A stretch of DNA of 12,932 nucleotides from Rickettsia typhi (GTDB lineage: Bacteria; Pseudomonadota; Alphaproteobacteria; Rickettsiales; Rickettsiaceae). The DNA lies in assembly GCA_945875975.1 (NCBI GenBank), contig CAMCMD010000026.1, forward strand, positions 1 to 12,932. Direction: 5' to 3'. Positions 7,020-12,932 of this stretch are shown piece by piece. The notes beneath the pieces are model-generated. The model was not told where the DNA came from, did not search any database, and saw nothing but the letters and a program-made list of their open reading frames with translations. Position 1 is the first letter of the stretch. Each line of letters begins with the position of its first letter. Both the position numbers and the translations under genes were made by a program.

Positions 7020-7418
7020 CTAAGAACTAGTAAACTTGTAAGGTCTATTCTTATTTTCTAAGTACTCTATTACCTTATGATTATCAGAAGCAACTTGTAT
7101 ATAGTGGATATAATGCTCTGGCTTAAAATGGCCATTTATCTCTCTTTTCTCTATTCTTGCTTGCTCAATCTCTGCCTCGGAAATAGCCGTCGCTTCTGCA
7201 AGTGCATAAATTACCTCTAAAACATCAGCGAGTTCTGTTATCAACTCTTCTCGTGATTCTGCTTCAGAAACTTCTTTCGCTTCTTCTATAATCTTCTGCT
7301 TTAACTGAATTATATATTCTTGCACCTCAAGCTTTTGAGTGTTGACAACTACGCCTTCCTCTATCATCCTGGCTGGTAGTTTGCTACGAATTAACTTGTT
7401 AAATGGATATTTTCTCAT
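7020..7418 (-). CDS. MazG-like all-alpha NTP pyrophosphohydrolase (house-cleaning type)
   Basis: A 132-residue protein of the all-alpha NTP-PPase (MazG/phosphoribosyl-ATP pyrophosphohydrolase-like) superfamily, close in layout to the predicted house-cleaning branch (COG4997-like). It opens with the typical FNKLIRSKLPARMIEEG block (6-22). The metal-binding pattern is complete: E45-E46-x-x-E49 on one helix and E62-x-x-D65 on the next (ELITELADVLEVIYAL). Such enzymes hydrolyse non-canonical or damaged nucleoside triphosphates to monophosphate and pyrophosphate; the substrate here is unknown. After the core there is a ~40-residue tail rich in His/Tyr. The ATG lies five bases after the lysK stop with only a weak binding site (TAAG), so it is almost certainly cotranscribed and perhaps translationally coupled with lysK. 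It ends before a strong terminator. Confidence 0.85.
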   Translation of the reverse strand: MRKYPFNKLIRSKLPARMIEEGVVVNTQKLEVQEYIIQLKQKIIEEAKEVSEAESREELITELADVLEVIYALAEATAISEAEIEQARIEKREINGHFKPEHYIHYIQVASDNHKVIEYLENKNRPYKFTSS

Positions 7419-7423
7419 CTTAC

Positions 7424-8992
7424 TTAAATCTTACTTTCAATCAATTTAATAGTCTCTTTGACACCATAAAGTTTGAAGAATGAACCAAGCCTTGGGCCTT
7501 GAGTTTGACCAAGCAAAATTTGATAAAGCTCCTTGAAAAAATCGCGTAAATTCTCATACCCAGCTTCCGTGCCAATAGCATAGATTTTATTTTGAATTTC
7601 CTCCCCTGATTCCGATCCATTTAAATCTGATAACATCACGGTAATCTGCCCAAGCAAAACCTTTTGCTTATTATCAGGCTTATGGTATTCTTTTGTACTT
7701 TTGACAAAGTCGTTGTAGTAAGTAACTGCAAAACCTGTCATATGATCAAGATACGGTGCACTTTCTGGAGTGGCTTTAGGCGCGTATTTAGAAATAAATC
7801 CCCACAACACTTTCTTATCGTCAGGATTGCAAACTGAAGCTAAATTAAGCAGCAAACTAAAATTTATGCCATATGTTTCAATCTTTGGAACATTAGCGTT
7901 ATGAATATGAAACACTGGATTAGTTAACCTTTGCTTTATATCTTTTTCTTCATGATATTTTTTGTTAAAGATTAAATACTCATCAACACATTTTGGTATC
8001 ACATCAAAATATAAACGCTTTGCTCTACCAGGGGTTTGGTACATAAATAAACTTATGCTCTCAAGTGGGGCGTAGTGCATCCACTCATCCACACTGATGC
8101 TATTACCTTTTGATTTAGAGATTTTACTCCCATCTTCATCCAAGAACAGCTCATAAAAAAACTGAATAGGTACCCTGCCACCTAAAATATGACAAATTTC
8201 ACTATATAGCTTAGCATTTGGCATGTGGTCTTTGCCATACATTTCATAATCAACATCAAGAGCTGCCCAACGCATACCAAAATCTGGTTTCCATTGTAAT
8301 TTGCAATGACCGCCAGTAACGAGTACCTCAACAAGATCTCCTGATTCGTTCCTATAGTATACAGTTTTTCTTTCTCTATCTACTTTCTCAATTGGAACTT
8401 GCAGTATTGTCCCAGTCTTTGGACAAACAGGCATAAAAGGCGAATAAGTTTTTTGCCTCTCCTCTCTAAAAGTGGGCAACATTAATCTCATGATCTCATC
8501 ATACTTATCTATAGTTTTGAGCATCATATGATCAAACATTCCATCTTTATAGCAATCAGTTGCGCTATAGAAAATATAATCAAAACCAAAACGATCTAAA
8601 AACGATCTCAGCTTTGCATTCATATAGTGCCCGAAGCTCTCCTTCTCACCAAATGGATCTGGAATTGCAGTTAATGGTTTTCCTAAATATTGAGCTACCA
8701 TTTCCCCATTGGGGATATTCCCAGGCACTTTGCGAAGTCCATCCATATCATCAGAGAAACATATAAGCTTGGTTGGGATATCACATATTTGCTTAAAAGC
8801 CTCTCTAACCATCGTAGTTCTAGTTACTTCCGCAAATGTTCCAATATGGGGAAGGCCAGATGGCCCATAACCAGTTTCAAAAAGAACATATCCTTTTTTA
8901 GGGATTTTACCACCTATATGGTCATAAATTCTTTTGGCTTCTATAAATGGCCAAGCACTTGAATTTAATAAATCATCGAAATTTATTGTCAT
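7424..8992 (-). CDS. lysK: Class I lysyl-tRNA synthetase
   Basis: Charges tRNA-Lys with lysine in the cytoplasm. The 522-residue protein is the class I form, found in archaea, spirochaetes and some alphaproteobacteria such as Rickettsia, not the class II LysS of most bacteria. The Rossmann signature is [12 protein letters not shown] at 41-52 (HIGH equivalent P48-H49-I50-G51), and the KMSKS loop is KISKS at 290-294, followed by [11 protein letters not shown]. Length fits the family and the C-terminal helical anticodon region appears intact. The ATG at 8992 lacks a clear Shine-Dalgarno. No class II gene is visible here. It leads a two-gene operon with the MazG-like gene and is divergent from dsbB with a 63-base gap. 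Confidence 0.96.
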   Translation of the reverse strand: MTINFDDLLNSSAWPFIEAKRIYDHIGGKIPKKGYVLFETGYGPSGLPHIGTFAEVTRTTMVREAFKQICDIPTKLICFSDDMDGLRKVPGNIPNGEMVAQYLGKPLTAIPDPFGEKESFGHYMNAKLRSFLDRFGFDYIFYSATDCYKDGMFDHMMLKTIDKYDEIMRLMLPTFREERQKTYSPFMPVCPKTGTILQVPIEKVDRERKTVYYRNESGDLVEVLVTGGHCKLQWKPDFGMRWAALDVDYEMYGKDHMPNAKLYSEICHILGGRVPIQFFYELFLDEDGSKISKSKGNSISVDEWMHYAPLESISLFMYQTPGRAKRLYFDVIPKCVDEYLIFNKKYHEEKDIKQRLTNPVFHIHNANVPKIETYGINFSLLLNLASVCNPDDKKVLWGFISKYAPKATPESAPYLDHMTGFAVTYYNDFVKSTKEYHKPDNKQKVLLGQITVMLSDLNGSESGEEIQNKIYAIGTEAGYENLRDFFKELYQILLGQTQGPRLGSFFKLYGVKETIKLIESKI

Positions 8993-9020
8993 AATTATAT
9001 TGTGAGTTTAGGATGAAAGA

Positions 9021-9049
9021 TTGTTATCCAGGTACAATATTATTATAAT
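9021..9049 (+). promoter_or_regulatory. Likely dsbB-coq7-sixA promoter; possibly leaderless transcript
   Basis: TTGTTA (9021-9026), 17 bases, then a perfect TATAAT (9044-9049). The expected transcription start is about seven bases after the -10, at or next to the dsbB ATG at 9056. No ribosome binding site precedes that ATG, which fits a leaderless or near-leaderless mRNA. Confidence 0.45.
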
Positions 9050-9062
9050 CGGTTTATGTCAA
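9034..9062 (-). promoter_or_regulatory. Likely lysK promoter, overlapping dsbB start
   Basis: Read leftward: consensus TTGACA (9062-9057), 17 bases, then TATTGT (9039-9034). Transcription would begin near 9027, giving a ~35-base leader to lysK. Its -35 covers the dsbB start codon, and its -10 overlaps the spacer of the opposite promoter, so the two promoters would compete. Confidence 0.4.
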
Positions 9063-9532
9063 TAAATCTTAAAAACATTCACATCATCATGATCGCTGTC
9101 GCGGTCATAAGCTTGCTCACAGCTTACTTAGCAGAATATATCTTTTTACTTGCGCCATGTCCTTTATGCCTTTACCAAAGATTTCCATATTTAATTTTTA
9201 TTATGCTGGGATTAATAGGCAGTGCAGGCCAATATAGCTGTCGGACGTACTATATTACTGTAACAATTATCGCCATAATTATAGCGTTCTATCATACTGG
9301 TATTGAGCGAGGAATATTTGAACTCTCTAGTTTTTGTAAGCCTTTGGTCTCTGTTAGCAAAAATATTTCAGTAGCAGACTTTAAGGAACTGCTATATAGC
9401 AAAGAGATTGCATTGTGTAATAAACCAGCTTTAGTAATTTTTGGCTTATCTATGACTGAATGGAATTTGCTTTTAAATATAGTTTTACTTACAATACTAT
9501 CTATGTTTAAAAATCAATCAAAAGATAGCTAA
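9056..9532 (+). CDS. dsbB: DsbB-family disulfide bond formation protein
   Basis: Inner-membrane thiol oxidase that reoxidises a periplasmic DsbA-like protein and passes electrons to quinone. The 158-residue protein has four hydrophobic helices. The first redox pair is C35-P-L-C38 followed by LYQRFPY, the family signature. The second periplasmic pair is C94 (in YHTGIERGIFELSSFC) and C121 (CNKPALVIFGLSMTEWN), both in standard context. The ATG at 9056 lacks a Shine-Dalgarno but sits about seven bases after a perfect -10. The stop shares one base with the coq7 start (TAATG), indicating translational coupling. Neighbouring coq7 makes ubiquinone, the electron acceptor of DsbB, so the pairing makes metabolic sense. 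No dsbA lies in the window. Confidence 0.93.
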   Translation: MSINLKNIHIIMIAVAVISLLTAYLAEYIFLLAPCPLCLYQRFPYLIFIMLGLIGSAGQYSCRTYYITVTIIAIIIAFYHTGIERGIFELSSFCKPLVSVSKNISVADFKELLYSKEIALCNKPALVIFGLSMTEWNLLLNIVLLTILSMFKNQSKDS

Positions 9533-10068
9533 TGCCTAAACCATACTTTAATCAGGAAAATAAAATCAAAGAAATCTTAATGGTAAATCATGCAGGTGAA
9601 TTTGGTGCCCAGCGTATTTATCAAGGGCAAATTGCTTTTACTAAAAAGTCTGATAATAGAAGCATTATCCAGCATATGCTTCAGCAGGAATTAGAACACT
9701 TAAATTATTTTGAGAATGAAATTAAGAATGGCAAATCAAAACCAAGTTTATTGCTTCCCCTGTGGAGCGTCCTTGGTTATGGAATTGGAGCTTTAAGTGC
9801 TATAGCTGGAGTAAAAACTTCTATGCTTGTGACAGAGTCTGTTGAAGAGGTAATAGTAAAGCATTATCAAGAGCAAATTGAGCATCTAGAAACTAACGGG
9901 ACTCATAACAACTTACTTATGAAAATTAGACAATTTAAGCAAGAAGAAGCAGAACACATCGAAATTGCTCTCGAGAATAATAGTCAGAAAGCAGCTCTAC
10001 ATAATACTTTATCAAAGCTGGTAAAAACAATGTGCACTCTGGCAATTTATCTATCCAAGAAGATATAA
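9532..10068 (+). CDS. coq7: Coq7 3-demethoxyubiquinol 3-hydroxylase
   Basis: Di-iron monooxygenase carrying out the last hydroxylation of the ubiquinone ring, acting at the membrane surface. The 178-residue protein begins with the conserved VNHAGEFGAQRIYQGQ block (18-33). Candidate iron ligands are E23, E53 and H56 (QQELEHL), E105 (ESVEEVI) and E139/H142 (QEEAEHIE), the expected E, ExxH, E, ExxH set. Pro/Gly-rich helices near 71-95 (LPLWSVLGYGIGALSAIAG) match the membrane-associating part. The start overlaps the dsbB stop by one base; the stop is two bases before sixA. It provides quinone used by both DsbB and the bd oxidase encoded nearby. Confidence 0.95.
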   Translation: MPKPYFNQENKIKEILMVNHAGEFGAQRIYQGQIAFTKKSDNRSIIQHMLQQELEHLNYFENEIKNGKSKPSLLLPLWSVLGYGIGALSAIAGVKTSMLVTESVEEVIVKHYQEQIEHLETNGTHNNLLMKIRQFKQEEAEHIEIALENNSQKAALHNTLSKLVKTMCTLAIYLSKKI

Positions 10069-10070
10069 TT

Positions 10071-10568
10071 ATGAAGCTATTTCTAATGCGCCATGCTCAT
10101 ACCCAGCAATCAACAATAAACTCAGACTTTGAGAGAATACTTACAGAACAAGGGCATATACAAGCTATGGAAGCTGGCAATTTTTTACATACCGAACATA
10201 TTGATAAAATGTTTGTTTCATATGTAAAAAGAACCATGCAAACAGCAGATCTTATTCAAGAAAAAGTTATAATATCGGAGATTGAAGTAATCACTGAGCT
10301 CTACGATGGCAATCAAGAAGATGTACTTCAGCTACTTTATAATCAAGAGGATAGATACAAAAACATTTTAGTAATAGGTCACAATCCATTAATATACAAT
10401 ATAGCCCTTCAACTGGCTAATAATGAGTCCCCGGAATTTGAATTCTTAAGTCATTCCTCCATGCCGCCCGCAAGGATTGTGGTGATTAATTTTCCGTCCA
10501 TAAATGGCTGGAAAGATCTCAAAAATCATAAGGGAAACATTATCAAAATATTCACACCATCGCCTTAA
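10071..10568 (+). CDS. sixA: SixA-like histidine phosphatase
   Basis: A 165-residue member of the histidine phosphatase superfamily, closest to SixA, which dephosphorylates phosphohistidine in signalling or phosphotransfer proteins. The catalytic RHA(H) motif is at R7-H8 (MKLFLMRHAHT), the second arginine at R54 (SYVKRTMQTA), the acid at E76 (ITELYDG) and the second histidine at H104 (VIGHNP). The protein is short and lacks a cap domain, as in SixA. The start is ATG 10071, two bases after the coq7 stop, with AAGAAGA just upstream; an upstream in-frame start at 10032 lies within coq7 and is unlikely. Its stop overlaps the end of the convergent autotransporter gene by four bases. The actual substrate is unknown. 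Confidence 0.9.
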   Translation: MKLFLMRHAHTQQSTINSDFERILTEQGHIQAMEAGNFLHTEHIDKMFVSYVKRTMQTADLIQEKVIISEIEVITELYDGNQEDVLQLLYNQEDRYKNILVIGHNPLIYNIALQLANNESPEFEFLSHSSMPPARIVVINFPSINGWKDLKNHKGNIIKIFTPSP

Positions 10569-11809
10569 AATATAATCCTTAGCTTAAGCACTCCTTGATG
10601 AGCAGTATATTTTTCAGCAATACGAACATCATAGGCCAAACCATATTCGAATGTAGATTTTTTAATGTCAAATCCGGCACCAACAAGATATGTGGTCCTT
10701 GTCTGTACAGCTGTCCTTGGGACGAGAGCTATTGGCGTTCCGCTCTGCCCTGGTAGTGAAACAGCCAACTTTATTCCCTTGTTCATTGTATTATATCTAA
10801 CAAACCCATGAACTTCAGGAATAAAGGTAAAATCATCTATTACTATTGAATGATTAAATTTTGCTCCTGCAATTAATTCAGCTTTATTAAACACCTTTCT
10901 ATTTATTGTCAAATTCTGAGCTCCAGCTCCTGTCTCTGTATACTCTATTTTATTAAGTCGTGTGTATTCTATTCCAAATAATGGTGTAAGAATAGTATTA
11001 GACGACAAAAAGTGGGAATAGCCTCCTATGATTTCAGTAGTATAACTTATTGAGTTATAATCTGCACTTGCTGTAGAAGTATTTGGAAAAGTAAATCTTA
11101 TTTCTTTACCATCAATTTTACTTGAACCAATTGATGCGACACCTTGAATGAACCAATTGTCAGTAAGGTTCTTTAATCCGTATAGAGATAAAACGGAAGT
11201 TTGAATAACAGTTTTGTCACCATTATTCGAGTCTTTGTGATTAACAAGGTTTTTTATAAAAGTTAACGCAATTCCAAGCGTTGAATCATCCTTAAGCAAA
11301 GTATCGAAGCCTAAAATAGTACCAAAATATTTGGCACTATACCCAGGAGAAGTTCCTCGTTGTTTTTGCATTATATCACCGAAAAAAGGCGTAACCCAAG
11401 CTCCATGAGTTTGAGCACCAGAATCACCAGCAGCAACACCAGATGAACCAATATCTGCCGTCTGAACGCTATTGATACGTGTATCAATTCCACGCGTCGT
11501 ACCAGAAATCATTTGAGAAGCATTTTCTGCAGCCTGGTTAGCTGGCTCACTTCCAAGTGCAATAGCATTTGGTTGCAATGCCTCAAGCAACTGAATTGCA
11601 TCACCAGATTGATTGACAACATTAAGCAAATCTTCTCGGGCAGAAGAATTTAAAACAGGAACAATATTTGGATTAGCAGACACTATATTGGTTACAACTT
11701 CATCCGGATTATCAATCAATCTCTGGTATAAAATACCATCCTCATATGTCCATTTCACAAGTGGATTTGGCGGTGAATTAAGCGTGACTATTTCATTATC
11801 AGGAAATAG
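10565..11809 (-). pseudogene. Autotransporter beta-barrel half (Sca/OmpB-like), frameshifted from its passenger
   Basis: C-terminal part of a type V secreted surface protein. The frame is open from 11809; the first possible start codon is GTG 11758, giving 397 residues. The first ~118 residues are linker (including a helix before the barrel, GIDTRINSVQ). From about 119 (HGAWVTPFFGDIMQKQRG) to the end there is a ~280-residue barrel domain with alternating polar/hydrophobic strands, ending in the required terminal Phe (LKLRIIF). The opening GAWVTPF and GFDTLL blocks resemble Rickettsia Sca barrels. The passenger continues upstream in another frame; deleting one T of the run complementary to 11804-11806 fuses the two as GTVTIPDNEIVTLN. 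As it stands, the barrel has no signal peptide and cannot be exported, so this is a broken gene unless frameshifting occurs. Confidence 0.8.
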
Positions 11810-11813
11810 TCAC
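11784..11813. repeat. Perfect 11-bp inverted repeat at the autotransporter frameshift
   Basis: GTGACTATTTC (11784-11794) and its exact complement GAAATAGTCAC (11803-11813) flank an 8-base spacer ATTATCAG. The extra base that breaks the autotransporter reading frame lies in the A run 11804-11806 within the right arm, so the palindrome is perfect only with the frameshift present. Confidence 0.85.
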
Positions 11814-12695
11814 TGTCCCTGGTATTATCACTCCTCCCTTATTAGCCTTGTCTCTTAATTCAGCAAAAATAATATATTGCCTTCCTGCTGGTCCTGGAAT
11901 AGGAGAAGTATCTGTAAGGTTTATGGTTACTGTCTCCGCCCCACTCATGTTAAGATATAAACCTTCAGCTACAAGATGACCACCTTTTGTTCCGTTAAAA
12001 GTTGTATTAAATTTAGTAGCACCAGTAACTACCGCAGAAGTATCCATAAACGCAGAGCTCCTACTAAAGCAAAGCGTATTTAAACCAAGATCAAAATTTG
12101 TATTATTAGCGCTAGTATTGCCAAAAAGCCCTAATTCTTCAGCATCAATACCAATTGTTGAACCTTTAGTTTCAATAATATCAGCAAATATATTTTTTGT
12201 TAAGAATGATCTATAAGCTGGATTATTTGAAGAAAAAATAACTTTAGAACCAAGATCACCACTACGCATATCTATTTCTTTTAAGATATTGGAAGCACCT
12301 TGAAACTCAATTATATTAGCTGCAGTATAAATACGCATTTCTCCATTTATATTATTTACACGTGTTACTTCTGCATTCAAAGTTGTGTTATGACCGAATA
12401 GCATGGTAGATGGAGCATCAGAATAAAATCCTACGTAAGTTGCATTAATGCCAAATCCAGGATTAACAGTAATGGTGGTATTTGATTGAAGTGTGACAGT
12501 ATCTGATAAATTAAGGTTAGTATCCAACACTAATGAATTATTTTCGGTAACGACTAAAGAAGCTACTCTTGTTCCAGCAGCGGCACTAAATGTTCCTGAT
12601 AAAGTAGAGTTCTGTAGAATTTCTATTGTTCCATTATCTCCCCCTGTACTTTGGAAGTTAGTTGCATAATTTAGGTTTACAGGAACAAATTTCAT
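11799..12695 (-). pseudogene. Autotransporter passenger fragment, 5' end lost to an IS, 3' end frameshifted
   Basis: About 298 residues from the first ATG (12695), though the same frame is open to 12788 and the true gene extended further. The sequence is low in charge, rich in Thr/Asn/Ser/Gly/Val and made of short repeated strand-turn units (GGDNGTIEILQNSTLSGTF, NTTITVNPGFG), typical of a beta-helix passenger. The end GPAGRQYIIFAELRDKANKG leading to GVIIPGTVTIS is the usual membrane-proximal passenger end, and the barrel follows directly in the +1 frame. No signal peptide is present: the ATG at 12695 is internal and has no ribosome binding site. Upstream, an IS982-type transposase end reads through the same DNA, so the 5' part was cut by insertion. 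Probably non-functional. Confidence 0.7.
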
Positions 12696-12751
12696 AATAC
12701 GATTATGATCTAGCTTAAGAATACCCGCATTATTATTAACCCCAACTGTGT

Positions 12752-12932
12752 TTAAGGATTCAATTTTAGTAACTGATCTAATAAGGGTTTATCAGTACGG
12801 ATTTGGTAACTAATAAGTCCTGCAAACAAGTGAGTAAATGCATTAACTGGAGACCTGTGCCTATGATGTACTAACGTACCTAAAAGCTTTATAGACGAGA
12901 ATATAGTTTCAATAAAAGATCTTTTCATTAGC
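12752..12932 (-). mobile_element. IS982-family transposase, C-terminal end (runs off the window)
   Basis: The minus-strand frame from the window edge to a TAA at 12752 encodes about 60 residues: KRSFIETIFSSIKLLG, then HHRHRSPVNAFTHLFAGLIS. This matches the end of IS982-type DDE transposases, where R..IE..F..LK carries the catalytic Glu and is followed by RHRSP and GLIAY. The rest of the element lies beyond 12932. The IS end must lie between 12752 and about 12700, where the passenger frame takes over; AACCCCAACTGT-like sequence at 12738-12749 and ACCCGC at 12723 are candidates for the terminal inverted repeat, but the other end is not in view. Confidence 0.7.

Noticed and set aside
8560..8962. 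Two plus-strand frames within lysK
   Set aside because: Antisense shadows of a strongly conserved gene.
8994..8999. Perfect TATAAT on the minus strand one base before the lysK ATG
   Set aside because: Transcription would begin inside the coding region, so it cannot serve the annotated start; a better-placed promoter exists upstream.
10032..10070. Upstream ATG extending sixA
   Set aside because: It lies inside coq7; the catalytic RHA motif must be near the N-terminus, which ATG 10071 provides.
11613..11858. Plus-strand 81-codon frame across the autotransporter junction
   Set aside because: Shadow of the passenger/barrel boundary with no signals of its own.

Overview
The window looks like part of a reduced, AT-rich genome of an obligate intracellular alphaproteobacterium, most likely Rickettsiaceae (Rickettsia or a close relative). 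This is inferred from a class I lysyl-tRNA synthetase, an alphaproteobacterial-type DsbB next to Coq7, a Sca-like autotransporter, a cyanide-insensitive type bd oxidase with a short Q-loop, an NB-ARC/TPR protein, decayed genes and an insertion sequence. No species can be named from the sequence alone. I saw no tRNA, rRNA or CRISPR array.

Layout. (1) 1-1860: an NB-ARC (STAND-type) ATPase with a possible N-terminal membrane segment and a cut-off TPR tail. It runs into a frameshifted gene relic on the opposite strand. (2) 1881-2759 (-): an unrecognised Lys/Pro-rich protein with two hydrophobic Gly/Ala-rich segments. (3) 2760-3205: a non-coding stretch carrying a good dps promoter. (4) 3206-6218 (+): a compact operon dps-cydA-cydB plus an easily missed 51-residue single-helix protein that resembles the small subunit of CIO-type bd oxidases. 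Several public-style start calls here would be wrong; ribosome binding sites point to GTG 3658 for cydA. (5) 6318-6890 (+): a 190-residue unknown protein with one near-perfect ubiquitin-interacting motif and three related degenerate copies, a candidate host-directed effector. A bidirectional terminator follows it. (6) 7020-8992 (-): lysK followed by a MazG-like NTP pyrophosphohydrolase in a two-gene operon. (7) 9056-10568 (+): dsbB-coq7-sixA, tightly packed, divergent from lysK with overlapping promoters. (8) 10565-12932 (-): an autotransporter gene broken twice, by a one-base frameshift inside a perfect 11-bp inverted repeat and by an IS982-type element entering its 5' part at the window edge.

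Functionally, the core genes concern respiration and redox: Dps (iron/peroxide), bd oxidase (terminal electron acceptor reduction from quinol), Coq7 (ubiquinone synthesis) and DsbB (disulfide formation coupled to quinone). The accessory parts (NB-ARC protein, UIM-like protein, autotransporter, IS) are of the host-interaction or mobile kind, and several are decaying. The strongest candidate for something not described before is the UIM-repeat protein at 6318-6890.
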